Of a stretch of DNA of 64,000 bases, positions 23,437-31,891 are shown one piece after another. A program made the translations under genes and the position numbers. The notes below the pieces were generated by a model. That model did no database searches and was not told the DNA's origin. It worked only from the letters and a program-made list of their open reading frames with translations. The stretch's first letter is position 1, and each line of letters starts with the position of its first letter. Origin of the DNA: Bradyrhizobium sp. in8p8 (lineage in GTDB: Bacteria; Pseudomonadota; Alphaproteobacteria; Rhizobiales; Xanthobacteraceae); contig NZ_AUGD01000002.1 in the NCBI RefSeq assembly GCF_000426845.1, forward strand, positions 744,001 through 808,000, given 5' to 3'.

Positions 23437-24639
23437 TCAATCCTTCGGACGCAGCTTCGCGACTTCGGCATCGCTGGGCAGATAGTCCCCGCCCTTCTTG
23501 TAGGCCGAATCCACCATCACGCCCTTGCCGTCCTTCAGCGCCGTCTTGCCGACAAAGGCGCCGAGGGTCGACTGATGATCGATCTTGCGGAACGTGATCT
23601 CGCCGAACGGCGAGGGCATCGACAGCCCCTCCGCCGCGGCGATCATTTTCTCCGGATCGGTCGAGCCCGCCTTGGCGAGGATCGCCGCTGCCGCCTTGAT
23701 CGTCTGATAGCCGACGATCGAGCCGAGGCGCGGATAGTCGTTGTACTTGGCCTGGTACGCCTTCAGGAACGCATCATGCTCCGGCGTCTTGATCGAGTAC
23801 CAGGGATAGCCGGTGACGATCCAGCCCTCGGGCGTCTCGTCCTTGAGCGGGTCGAGATATTCGGGCTCGCCGGTCAGGAAGGAGACGACCTCGCGCCCCT
23901 TGAAGAGGCCGCGGGTGTTGCCTTCGCGCACGAACTTGACGAGATCCGCGCCGAAGGTGACGTTGAGGATCGCTTCGGGATTGGCGGCGGCAACCGCCTG
24001 CACCACCGGGCCGGCGTCGATCTTGCCCTGCGGCGGCCATTGCTCGTCGACCCACTGAATGTCCGGGCGCTTCTCCGACATCAGCTTCTTGAACACCGCG
24101 ACCGCCGACTGGCCGTATTCGTAGTTCGGCGCGATCGTGGCCCAGCGTTTGGCCGGCAGCTTCGCAGCCGCCTCCACCAGCATCGCCGCCTGCATGTAGT
24201 TGGATGGACGCAGGCGGAAGGTGTACTTGTTGCCCTTGGACCAGGTGATCGCGTCCGTCAGCGGCTCGGCCGCGAGGAAGAACACTTTCTTCTGGTTGGC
24301 GAAGTCGCTGACGGCGAGGCCGATATTCGACAGGAACGTTCCGGCGAGCATCGCGACACCTTCGCTCGAGACGAGCTCGTTGGCCGCGGTCTGCGCATCG
24401 GCCGGCTTGCCGCCGTCATCCTTGGAGATGACGACGAGCTTCTTGCCGTTGATCCCGCCGGCCGCGTTGACTTCCTCGACCGCGAGCTGCCAACCCTTGC
24501 GATAGGGCTCGGTGAACGCCGGCAGCAGCGAATAGCTGTTGATCTCGCCGATCTTGATGTCCTGCGCCAGGGCCGAATGAGCCATGCCGCCCGCCAGAAA
24601 CGCGAAAGCCGCGCCGACGATGATATTTCTTGCTCGCAT
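23437..24639 (-). CDS. Branched-chain-type ABC substrate-binding protein
   Basis: Periplasmic ligand-binding protein (400 aa, type I fold) of the HAAT importer encoded downstream. A signal peptide is clear (R-N-I-I-V-G-A-A-F-A-F-L-A-G-G, cleavage after A-L-A-Q near 26). The mature start I-K-I-G-E-I-N-S-Y and the N-A-A-G-G-I-N-G-K-K segment near 60 are typical of the family. GGAGG lies five bases before the ATG. The related members used for aromatic acids (4-hydroxybenzoate, urea, amide, benzoate) look much the same, so the ligand must be inferred from context. It is the fourth gene in the operon started by 6-hydroxynicotinate reductase, so nicotinate or a hydroxylated product is likely. Confidence 0.92.
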   Translation of the reverse strand: MRARNIIVGAAFAFLAGGMAHSALAQDIKIGEINSYSLLPAFTEPYRKGWQLAVEEVNAAGGINGKKLVVISKDDGGKPADAQTAANELVSSEGVAMLAGTFLSNIGLAVSDFANQKKVFFLAAEPLTDAITWSKGNKYTFRLRPSNYMQAAMLVEAAAKLPAKRWATIAPNYEYGQSAVAVFKKLMSEKRPDIQWVDEQWPPQGKIDAGPVVQAVAAANPEAILNVTFGADLVKFVREGNTRGLFKGREVVSFLTGEPEYLDPLKDETPEGWIVTGYPWYSIKTPEHDAFLKAYQAKYNDYPRLGSIVGYQTIKAAAAILAKAGSTDPEKMIAAAEGLSMPSPFGEITFRKIDHQSTLGAFVGKTALKDGKGVMVDSAYKKGGDYLPSDAEVAKLRPKD

Positions 24640-24671
24640 CCCAACCTCCAGTTTGAACTTCTTTACGTATC

Positions 24672-25256
24672 CTATCTCAGACCGTCTTCGCCCTTGATCT
24701 CCGCGACCGTCAGCCCGCCGACGCGCGGCAGCGGACGGCCGCTGTCGGTGACCGCAACCGCGACCATGATCTCGTTGGCGCGCGGCGCATCGTTGATCTG
24801 TACCTCCATGCCGTCGAAATGGCTGCGGACGAAGGCTGCGTCCTTGTGCCCCAGCGGGATGTCCAGCGTCGTACCCGGGCCGCTGCGCTTCTTCGACGAG
24901 GGAATCAGCGCCGCACCCTTGCCCAGCACTTTGCGTACCGGCGCGCCCATCTTGGGGTGGAGGATCGCGGCGGCATGCTCCAGCTCGCCATTCTCGCCGA
25001 CGGCAGCCGCCTTGCCGTAGCTCTGTGCCTTGGCGCCGTCGATACCGAGCGCGGCCACCGCGCGCTTCGACAGGAGCTCTCCGAGCTCCTCGCCGATGGC
25101 GATCAGCGGCGAGAGATCCTCGACGTACTTTCCGGCAAATGGATTCTCGATCACGGCGATCGCAGCCGCACGCCGCGTCGGCGGCGAGACTTGCCGGCCC
25201 ATCTCCATCTGCGTCTCTTCGACGACGGTGACGATCTTGCGGATGATCGCGCTCAT
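24672..25256 (-). CDS. AA_synth (amino acid synthesis) family protein of unknown role
   Basis: Protein of 194 aa in the AA_synth family, a group named without firm biochemical proof. Family features are I-R-K-I-V-T-V-V-E-E-T-x-M-E near the N-terminus, A-A-A-I-A-V-I-E-N-P-F-A-G-K-Y near 30-45, E-H-A-A-A-I-L-H-P-K-M-G near 92-104, S-K-K-R-S-G-P-G-T-T-L-D-I-P-L-G-H-K-D near 119-138 and R-A-N-E-I-M-V-A-V-A-V near 158. The conserved His and Lys residues suggest an enzyme active site. AAGGA precedes the ATG. Members are often found next to amide or ring hydrolases. Here it lies between UPF0280 and the importer in the nicotinate operon, so a role on 2-formylglutarate or a late intermediate is possible but unproved. 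Confidence 0.8.
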   Translation of the reverse strand: MSAIIRKIVTVVEETQMEMGRQVSPPTRRAAAIAVIENPFAGKYVEDLSPLIAIGEELGELLSKRAVAALGIDGAKAQSYGKAAAVGENGELEHAAAILHPKMGAPVRKVLGKGAALIPSSKKRSGPGTTLDIPLGHKDAAFVRSHFDGMEVQINDAPRANEIMVAVAVTDSGRPLPRVGGLTVAEIKGEDGLR

Positions 25257-25283
25257 GTTTTGCTTCCTTGAGCTCTTCCCTGT

Positions 25284-26180
25284 TCAGACATGAACCGCAT
25301 TCTCCGGCTGACGCGGGAGCGATCCCTGCCGTTCAATGTCTTTCGGTCCGATGACAAGCATATCACCACAAAGCTGCAGCACGGCACCCTCGATCAGTCC
25401 GCGATCGAACAATTGTCGTGCACATTCCGCGCCAGATTCGAGCGCGACGGCGACGTCATCGTGCGACAACTCACCAACGTCGCGGGTGACGAGGCGCGGG
25501 CCCAGATCGCTGTCGGGCTGAAGCTCGTTCGCAGGCCTGCGGATGACGGCGCGATGCCCGGGGAGGTCAACGGCATTGGCGATCACCGTCGCAGCCGCAT
25601 CGGCCCGCGACGCCGTCGCCGCCAGCACCGTCACCGCGTCGGCGATCCCGAGCGAAAAGCTGCGGCCCCGGCGTCCGCTGGTCGCGATGCCGCGCACCGG
25701 ATCATCCGCCTCGATCCGCATCGTCCGCATCACGCCATCGCGATCAGGCCGATCCATAAAGCCGACCGAAAAAGACTCACCGCCGCCGAGATGAAGCGCG
25801 ATGTCGCCGCCATTGTTGACATAGGCGCGATCAAGCGTCGCAGCACGCAGCATTGCGGCCAGAATCTCCTCCGCCACGCTGCCGGCAACTGCCGCCATCG
25901 GCGTGATGAAGCAATCAGCGGCATAGGGCGCCACAGCGGAGTGCATGCGACGCGCGACGACGCCCTGCAGCGACGTCCGATCCGCCGCAGCCATCCGCAA
26001 ATCCGCCAACTCGGCGCAGAGCTCGTCCAGCAGTCCGGTGAACCGGTGCACCGCGGCCTCATAGGCGGAGCGCACCTCGCCTGCAGCTCCCCTCGCCTCC
26101 GCGATCAGATCGATCGGTCCATCCTGCAAATGCAGCCGCCGGCCATCAGACAGCAATGCGATTTGCGGGCGTCTCATCAT
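25284..26180 (-). CDS. UPF0280 (ApbE-like) family protein; candidate flavin transferase
   Basis: Protein of 298 aa in the UPF0280 family, whose fold is related to ApbE, the enzyme that attaches FMN covalently to Thr residues. Visible conserved parts are M-H-S-A-V-A-P-Y near 80, F-I-T-P-M-A-A-V-A-G-S-V-A-E near 93-106, Y-V-N-N-G-G-D-I-A-L-H near 122-132 (the family nucleotide site, comparable to N-x-G-G-D in ApbE) and G-I-A-T-S-G-R near 165-171. No signal peptide or lipobox, so it is cytoplasmic. The start overlaps the reductase stop by four bases (ATGA), so the two proteins are made together. In E. barkeri 6-hydroxynicotinate reductase contains a covalently bound flavin. A dedicated flavin transferase encoded next to it would make sense; this is my inference. 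Confidence 0.8.
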   Translation of the reverse strand: MMRRPQIALLSDGRRLHLQDGPIDLIAEARGAAGEVRSAYEAAVHRFTGLLDELCAELADLRMAAADRTSLQGVVARRMHSAVAPYAADCFITPMAAVAGSVAEEILAAMLRAATLDRAYVNNGGDIALHLGGGESFSVGFMDRPDRDGVMRTMRIEADDPVRGIATSGRRGRSFSLGIADAVTVLAATASRADAAATVIANAVDLPGHRAVIRRPANELQPDSDLGPRLVTRDVGELSHDDVAVALESGAECARQLFDRGLIEGAVLQLCGDMLVIGPKDIERQGSLPRQPENAVHV

Positions 26181-27634
26181 GTCCGGCGCCCCGGAATCGG
26201 ATGATGCCAGGGCAACTGGCGGATATCGTCGCCGTTCTGCACCTCGGCAAGCGGCTTCACATAGTCCATGTGTCCGCCGAGCGCGGCATAGTCGGACAGC
26301 TTCAGCGTGAACTCGATCGGCGCGACCAGGGCCGGTGTCGGCACATAGCCGAACGCGCCTGAAGGCATCTGCGTCACATCGACCATGTAGGTGATGCCGC
26401 CGCCGGGCCAGACATAAACCGGTGCGCCGCCGCTGGTGACTCGCGTCAGCGCATCCTTCACCGAACGGGTCAGCCGCACCGGATTGTCGGTGACACCCGC
26501 GCGCAGCGAGCCGCCCGCGCCGGCCATGAACAGCACGGTGCACAGCGCCGGCTCGCAATTCTCCTGGATGCGCTCGACCGAAAACTTCAGGTCGGCCGGC
26601 ATCTCGGTCTCGACCGGCCTCAAGGCATCGTCGAGCACGTAGTAGGACGAATGCTCACCCGTGGTGGAGACCATCAGCATGGTCAGGCCGGGCTTTGCTT
26701 CCTTGGGATCAAACGGCCCGAGGATCGAGAGCGGGTCGGATATGTCGGTGCCGCCCCAACCCGTGCCGGGATCGGCGACCTGGAAATAGCGGCCGGGCGT
26801 CGAACGCCGGCCCTTCATCTTGATGCCGGTATCGGCGATGTCGAGCAGCTTGCCGGCCTGATGCTCGCTGAGCACGCCGGTGATGTGGTCGTCGACCACG
26901 ACGACCTCGTCGACCTTGCCGTGCCACTGCTTTGCGAACATGCCGATCGTCGCAGAGCCGCAGCCGACGCGCATACGCTCTTCTTTCACGCCGTTGACGA
27001 TCGGGGGCTGCCCGGCCTGCACCACCACCGTGGCGCCGCCGTCGATGGTGAGCTCGACCGCCTTGCAATTGGCGAGATCCATCAGCGTGTCGCAGGTGAT
27101 GCGACCTTCCTTCTTGGAGCCGCCGGTGAGATGATGCACGCCGCCGAGCGACAGCATCTGCGAGCCGTATTCGCTGGTGGTGACGTGGCCGACCGCCTCC
27201 CCTTGCGCGCGCACAGTCGCAGTCTCCGGCCCGAGATAGCGGTCGGTGTCGATCTTCACCTTGACACCGCAATAGGAGAAGATGCCCTCGGTAACCACAG
27301 TCACCATGTCGACGCCGTCGACCTCTGCGGAAACGATGAACGGCGCCGGCTTGTAGTCGGGATAGGTCGTTCCCGCGCCGATCGCTGTGACGAAGGTCGA
27401 GGGTTCGTGGACGATCTTGCCGTCCCAGTCCTCGGTGCGGCTGAACGGGACCAGCTTGCCGCCATGCGAGACGGTGCGCTCCAGGATGACGTGCGGATCG
27501 ACGCGGACGAGCTTGCCGTCGTGGTTGGCATAGCGGTCGCAAGCCCCCGCCGCGCCCGGCTTGATATAGCACATCACCGGACACGCATCGCAGCGGATCT
27601 TGTCGATGACGGCGCTCGTCGTTTCTGTCACCAT
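26177..27634 (-). CDS. hnr: 6-hydroxynicotinate reductase-like iron-sulfur flavoprotein
   Basis: Reduces 6-hydroxynicotinate to 1,4,5,6-tetrahydro-6-oxonicotinate in E. barkeri, using ferredoxin; that enzyme carries iron-sulfur clusters and a covalently bound flavin. The present protein (485 aa from this start) has the N-terminal cluster motif C15-D-A-C18-P-V-M-C22...C32, further Cys at 122, 181, 190, 225, 360 and 365, and long conserved blocks such as E-G-I-F-S-Y-C-G-V-K-V-K and G-G-G-I-T-Y-M-V-D-V. A G-G-A-T segment (199-202) resembles sites used by ApbE-type transferases. An ATG at 27661 would add nine residues but lies inside a palindromic operator; I prefer 27634, though no ribosome site is clear at either. 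First gene of a nine-gene operon, divergent from nicAB. Confidence 0.85.
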   Translation of the reverse strand: MVTETTSAVIDKIRCDACPVMCYIKPGAAGACDRYANHDGKLVRVDPHVILERTVSHGGKLVPFSRTEDWDGKIVHEPSTFVTAIGAGTTYPDYKPAPFIVSAEVDGVDMVTVVTEGIFSYCGVKVKIDTDRYLGPETATVRAQGEAVGHVTTSEYGSQMLSLGGVHHLTGGSKKEGRITCDTLMDLANCKAVELTIDGGATVVVQAGQPPIVNGVKEERMRVGCGSATIGMFAKQWHGKVDEVVVVDDHITGVLSEHQAGKLLDIADTGIKMKGRRSTPGRYFQVADPGTGWGGTDISDPLSILGPFDPKEAKPGLTMLMVSTTGEHSSYYVLDDALRPVETEMPADLKFSVERIQENCEPALCTVLFMAGAGGSLRAGVTDNPVRLTRSVKDALTRVTSGGAPVYVWPGGGITYMVDVTQMPSGAFGYVPTPALVAPIEFTLKLSDYAALGGHMDYVKPLAEVQNGDDIRQLPWHHPIPGRRT

Positions 27635-27656
27635 GTCGGAGGCGGACACTTCGGTT

Positions 27657-27676
27657 ATCATTCGTATACGAACGAT
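27657..27676. promoter_or_regulatory. Palindromic operator before the hnr operon
   Basis: ATCATTCGTA-TACGAACGAT, 20 bp with a single mismatched pair, core TTCGTATACGAA at 27661-27672. It shares 13 identical bases with the fpr/enamidase promoter site. It overlaps the alternative upstream start codon of hnr. Confidence 0.65.
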
Positions 27677-27812
27677 GTTGCGCGCGGTCCCCCGGGGCTG
27701 TCAAGCGGCGGTGCAGCGCAAAAGATGCCACTGCCGTATAAAACCTCATTTGCCTATCCGCTCTGTCCACAAACAAGGCAATCGCGCTGCAGTGCGGAAT
27801 GCGCGGCTTGCA

Positions 27813-27828
27813 CGTTTGTGTACAAACG
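27813..27828. promoter_or_regulatory. Palindrome before nicAB (same motif family)
   Basis: CGTTTGT-GT-ACAAACG, perfect 7-bp arms; core TTTGTGTACAAA at 27815-27826 matches TTCGTATACGAA at 9 of 12 positions. It lies 56 bp upstream of the nicA start, where a repressor would block its promoter. Confidence 0.55.
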
Positions 27829-27883
27829 GTATCGTCGCGTGGTCGAATTTCCGCGATTGCATAATCTTGGTTTGGGAACGAGC

Positions 27884-28366
27884 ATGACGCAGGCATCGAT
27901 CCGCCTCACCGTGAACGGCAGGATCCACGAGGTCACGGCAGAGCGCCAGACGCCGCTGCTCTATGTGTTGCGCAACGAGCTCGCGCTGAATGGCCCGAAG
28001 TACGGTTGCGGCCTCGGCGAATGCGGCACCTGTACTGTCCTGATCGACGGCGCGGCGGCGCGCTCCTGTGTGATCCCGGTGAGCGGCTGTGAAGGCCGCG
28101 ACATCGTGACGCTCGAAGGCCTCGGCACCCGCGAGAGACCCGACCTCGTGCAGCAGGCCTTCATCGACGAGCAGGCTGCGCAATGCGGCTACTGTCTCAA
28201 CGGCATGATCATGACCACCAAGGCGCTGCTCGCCATCAACCCGCGGCCGACCGAGCAGGAGGCGCTGGCGGCGCTACGCTACAATCTTTGCCGTTGCGGC
28301 ACCCATGTCGAAATCCTGCGCGCGGTGATGCGCGCATCGGGCCAGATCGTCGAGGCCGCGGACTGA
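27884..28366 (+). CDS. nicA: Nicotinate dehydrogenase small subunit, two [2Fe-2S]
   Basis: Iron-sulfur subunit (160 aa) of the molybdenum hydroxylase that converts nicotinate to 6-hydroxynicotinate. The plant-ferredoxin-type cluster is Y-G-C-G-L-G-E-C-G-T-C near residue 42 with a distal R-S-C near 63; the second cluster is in Q-C-G-Y-C near 103 and N-L-C-R-C-G near 138. NicA-type subunits have this domain order and length. The start is the ATG at 27884 (weak GGGA upstream). The stop overlaps the nicB start (TGATG), so the two subunits are coupled. It is divergent from hnr, whose product acts on the NicAB product. Confidence 0.9.
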   Translation: MTQASIRLTVNGRIHEVTAERQTPLLYVLRNELALNGPKYGCGLGECGTCTVLIDGAAARSCVIPVSGCEGRDIVTLEGLGTRERPDLVQQAFIDEQAAQCGYCLNGMIMTTKALLAINPRPTEQEALAALRYNLCRCGTHVEILRAVMRASGQIVEAAD

Positions 28367-31300
28367 TGGCCTCCCCTGTTTCGAACGGAGCTGAGCGGCC
28401 ATCGGGCTCGCTCGTCGTCGCCCGTACCGTCGACGAGGTCACGTCCGAGACCTTCGTCCGCATCACTGCGGATGGTTCGGTCACGGCCTATAATGGCCAC
28501 GTCGATCTCGGCACCGGCATCCGTACCGCGCTTGGCCAGATCGTCGCCGAAGAGCTCGACGTCTCCTTTGCGCGCGTCGTGATCGTGCTCGGCGACACGT
28601 CGGTGGTGCCGAACCAGGGCGCGACGATTGCGAGCGAAACCATCCAGATCACGGCCGTCCCTCTGCGCAGGGCTGCAGCGCAAGCGCGGCATTTCCTGAT
28701 CGCACGCGCAGCAGAACGCCTGGAGCTGCCGGCCGCCGACCTCAGGATCGAAGACGGCCTCGTGCGCGGCCGCGACAACCGCAGCATCAGCTATGGCGAG
28801 CTGATCGGCGACGAGACGATCCGGCTCGAGCTGGCCGACGATGTGCAAGTCAAGCCGGCCGACGATTACTCCATCGTCGGCCAGTCGGTGCCGCGCGTCG
28901 ATCTGCCCGCCAAGGCGACGGGCGAGCTGACCTTCGTCCACGACATCCGAGTGCCCGGCATGCTCCACGGGCGTGTCGTGCGCCCGCCCTATGCGGGCGT
29001 CGACGCCGGCCCGTTCGTCGGCACCAGCTTGCTCGCGGTCGACGAATCCTCGGTCCGCGGCATTCCTGGCCTCGTGGCCGTGGTGCGCATCGGCGATTTC
29101 GTCGGCGTCGTCGCCGAGCGCGAGGAGCAGGCCATCCGCGCAGCGGAGCAGCTCAAGGTGAGCTGGAAGCCGACGCCCACCCTGACCGATCTTGCCGACG
29201 TCGAGACCGCGCTCCGCGCCAATCCGTCGACTCCGCGCACGCTGATCGACAAGGGCGACGTCGACCAGGCGATCGCGGGCGCGGCCAAGCCGATGCAGCG
29301 CACTTACGTGTGGCCGTATCAGATGCATGCGTCGATCGGTCCATCCTGCGCGGTCGCGGATTTCCAGGAAGGCAATATCCGGGTCTGGTCCGGCACACAG
29401 AACCCGCATGTGCTTCGCGGCGACCTTGCACTTCTGATCGAGCGGCCCGAGAGCGAGATCGAGGTGATCCGGCTGGAGGCTGCGGGCTGCTACGGCCGCA
29501 ACTGCGCCGATGACGTCACCGCCGACGCGCTGTTGCTATCGCGCGCGGTCGGACGGCCGGTGCGCGTGCAATTGACTCGGGAGCAGGAGCACGCCTGGGA
29601 ACCCAAGGGCACCGCGCAGCTCATCGACGTCAATGGCGGACTGGACGCCGGTGGCGGCATTGCCGGTTACGATCTGGCCACGCGTTACCCCTCAAACGCT
29701 GCGCCGACCTTGGCGCTGCTGCTGACGGGACGCATATCGCCGGAACCGGCGGTGCTTCAGATGGGCGACCGCACCGCGATCCCACCCTACGACTACGATC
29801 ACATGCGTGTCGTTGCCCATGACATGCCGCCGATCGTGCGCGCCTCCTGGATTCGCGGCGTGTCCGCGCTGCCGAACACCTTCGCCCACGAATCCTACAT
29901 CGACGAGGCCGCAACGGAGGCCGGCGTCGATCCGATCGAATACCGCCTGCGCTATCTCAAAGACCCGCGCGCGATCGATCTCGTCCATGCGGTCGCCGAA
30001 CGTGCGGGGTGGAAACCACGTCCGGTACGCGAGGAGAAGGACGGCGAGGTCGTGCACGGGCGCGGCTTTGCCTATGCGCTCTACGTGCACAGCAAGTTTC
30101 CCGGTTATGGCGCGGCGTGGTCGGCCTGGGTCGCCGACGTCGCGGTGAACAAGACCACCGGCGATGTCAGCGTCACGCGCGTCGTTGCGGGGCAGGATTC
30201 CGGCCTGATGATCAATCCGGACGGCGTGCGCCACCAGATCCAGGGCAATGTCATTCAGTCCACCAGCCGCGCGCTGATGGAGGAAGTGTCGTTCGAGCGC
30301 GGCGCGGTGGCGGCGCGGGAATGGGGTGCCTATCCGATCATCCCCTTCCCCGACGTTCCCAAGATCGATGTCCTGATGCTGCCGCGTCAGGACCAGCCGC
30401 CGCTCGGCGTCGGCGAATCCGCCTCGGTGCCGAGCGCGGCGGCGATCGCGAACGCGATATTCGACGCCACCGGCGTACGGTTTCGCGAGCCGCCGTTTAC
30501 GCCCGAGCGCATCTTGAAAGGGCTGCATGGCGACAGGCCGGCGACGCCGCAGGCCCTGCCCGCACCGGCCGCGCCGCCACCGTCTCGGATCTGGACAAAT
30601 CCCTTCGCCAAGCGCGCCGGCGTCTTCGCTGCGGTTGCGGCCCTGTGCACCGCTGCGATCGGGATTGGCGCAGCACTGCTTCCGGGACGAGCCATCGCAC
30701 CGATCTCGCGACCGGATGCATCGGTCTATTCCGCGGCAACGATTGCGCGCGGCCAGCAGCTTGCTGCGCTCGGCAACTGCGCGGAGTGCCACACCAGCCT
30801 TGGCGGAGCGGTCAACGCTGGCGGCCGCGCACTGGAGACGCCCTTCGGCACGATCTACGCAACCAACATCACACCCGACGTCGAGACCGGCATCGGCGCG
30901 TGGTCCTATCCCGCCTTCGAACGCGCGATGCGCGACGGATTGCATCGCGACGGGCGCCAGCTCTATCCCGCCTTTCCCTACACGCATTTTGCGAAGACAA
31001 GCGACGCCGACATGCAGGCACTCTACGCCTACTTGATGGCTCAGCCTTCGGTGCGCGCGACGCCCCCCGCAAACGCGCTCAAATTCCCGTTCAATCTCCG
31101 TCCGCTGCTGGCAGGCTGGAATGCGCTGTTTCATCGGACGCGCGAGTTCAAGCCCGATCCCGCGAAGTCGGAAGCCTGGAATCGCGGCGCTTATCTGATC
31201 GAAGGTCTCGGCCATTGCAGCGCCTGCCATTCGCCCCGCAACGCGCTCGGCGCCGAGCAGCGCGAGGCCTATCTCGCCGGCGGTTTTGCCGAGGGCTGGG

Positions 31301-31890
31301 AAGCGCCGCCCCTGACCTCGCTCTCGCATGCGCCGATCCCGTGGAGCGAGGATGAGCTCTTTGCTTATTTGCGCACCGGCCATTCGCGCTATCACGGCGT
31401 CGCGGCCGGCCCCATGGCGCCGATCGTGAAGGATCTCAAAGCCCTGCCCGACCAGGACATCCGTGCGATGGCCGTCTATCTCAACTCGTTCAACGATAGG
31501 GCCATGGGGACCCAGGACGCACTTGCCGCGAAGCTCGAGAGCGGGACGCAGGTCGCCGTCGCCGCATCCCCCGGCGCGCGCCTCTACCAGGGTGCGTGCG
31601 CGGTCTGCCACGAAGTCGGCGGTCTGCCGCTGTTCGGCACCAGGCCTTCGCTCGCGCTCAACAGCAATCTGCACAGCAGAACGGCGGACAATCTCGTGCA
31701 AGTCATCCTGCACGGCATTGTCGAGCCCGTCTCCAGCGACCTCGGCTACATGCCGGCGTTCAGGAACAGCATGAGCGACACGCAGGTGGAGGAGCTCGTC
31801 ACGTTCCTGCGCCGGCAGTTTGCACCCGACAAACCGGCGTGGACCAACGTGCGCGAGACGATCGCGCGCCTCCGATCATCGGCACATTAG
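28366..31890 (+). CDS. nicB: Nicotinate dehydrogenase large subunit with three c-type haem sites
   Basis: Large subunit (1174 aa, close to NicB of Pseudomonas putida). Residues 1 to about 725 are a molybdopterin cytosine dinucleotide-type hydroxylase domain; the catalytic Glu is in P-P-L-G-V-G-E-S-A near 685. A Pro/Ala-rich linker and one membrane helix (G-V-F-A-A-V-A-A-L-C-T-A-A) follow near 750-770. Three cytochrome c motifs come next, C-A-E-C-H near 804, C-S-A-C-H near 950 and C-A-V-C-H near 1078. Electrons from nicotinate thus pass through the small-subunit clusters to haem c and probably to a terminal oxidase, so this step is aerobic. The haem part must be periplasmic. The stop is one base before the stop of the convergent dioxygenase gene. 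That an aerobic NicB is followed by a reductive route is unusual. Confidence 0.92.
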   Translation: MASPVSNGAERPSGSLVVARTVDEVTSETFVRITADGSVTAYNGHVDLGTGIRTALGQIVAEELDVSFARVVIVLGDTSVVPNQGATIASETIQITAVPLRRAAAQARHFLIARAAERLELPAADLRIEDGLVRGRDNRSISYGELIGDETIRLELADDVQVKPADDYSIVGQSVPRVDLPAKATGELTFVHDIRVPGMLHGRVVRPPYAGVDAGPFVGTSLLAVDESSVRGIPGLVAVVRIGDFVGVVAEREEQAIRAAEQLKVSWKPTPTLTDLADVETALRANPSTPRTLIDKGDVDQAIAGAAKPMQRTYVWPYQMHASIGPSCAVADFQEGNIRVWSGTQNPHVLRGDLALLIERPESEIEVIRLEAAGCYGRNCADDVTADALLLSRAVGRPVRVQLTREQEHAWEPKGTAQLIDVNGGLDAGGGIAGYDLATRYPSNAAPTLALLLTGRISPEPAVLQMGDRTAIPPYDYDHMRVVAHDMPPIVRASWIRGVSALPNTFAHESYIDEAATEAGVDPIEYRLRYLKDPRAIDLVHAVAERAGWKPRPVREEKDGEVVHGRGFAYALYVHSKFPGYGAAWSAWVADVAVNKTTGDVSVTRVVAGQDSGLMINPDGVRHQIQGNVIQSTSRALMEEVSFERGAVAAREWGAYPIIPFPDVPKIDVLMLPRQDQPPLGVGESASVPSAAAIANAIFDATGVRFREPPFTPERILKGLHGDRPATPQALPAPAAPPPSRIWTNPFAKRAGVFAAVAALCTAAIGIGAALLPGRAIAPISRPDASVYSAATIARGQQLAALGNCAECHTSLGGAVNAGGRALETPFGTIYATNITPDVETGIGAWSYPAFERAMRDGLHRDGRQLYPAFPYTHFAKTSDADMQALYAYLMAQPSVRATPPANALKFPFNLRPLLAGWNALFHRTREFKPDPAKSEAWNRGAYLIEGLGHCSACHSPRNALGAEQREAYLAGGFAEGWEAPPLTSLSHAPIPWSEDELFAYLRTGHSRYHGVAAGPMAPIVKDLKALPDQDIRAMAVYLNSFNDRAMGTQDALAAKLESGTQVAVAASPGARLYQGACAVCHEVGGLPLFGTRPSLALNSNLHSRTADNLVQVILHGIVEPVSSDLGYMPAFRNSMSDTQVEELVTFLRRQFAPDKPAWTNVRETIARLRSSAH

Positions 31891-31891
31891 T

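Noticed and set aside
23431..23442. TTCGTATCAATC as a further MarR-type site
   Set aside because: Only the left half matches, it is not palindromic and it overlaps the end of the binding-protein gene, so it is likely chance.
29692..31713. Minus-strand frame of about 673 codons opposite nicB
   Set aside because: Antisense of nicB, with no recognisable domain; nicB has molybdenum-site and haem motifs in the correct frame.
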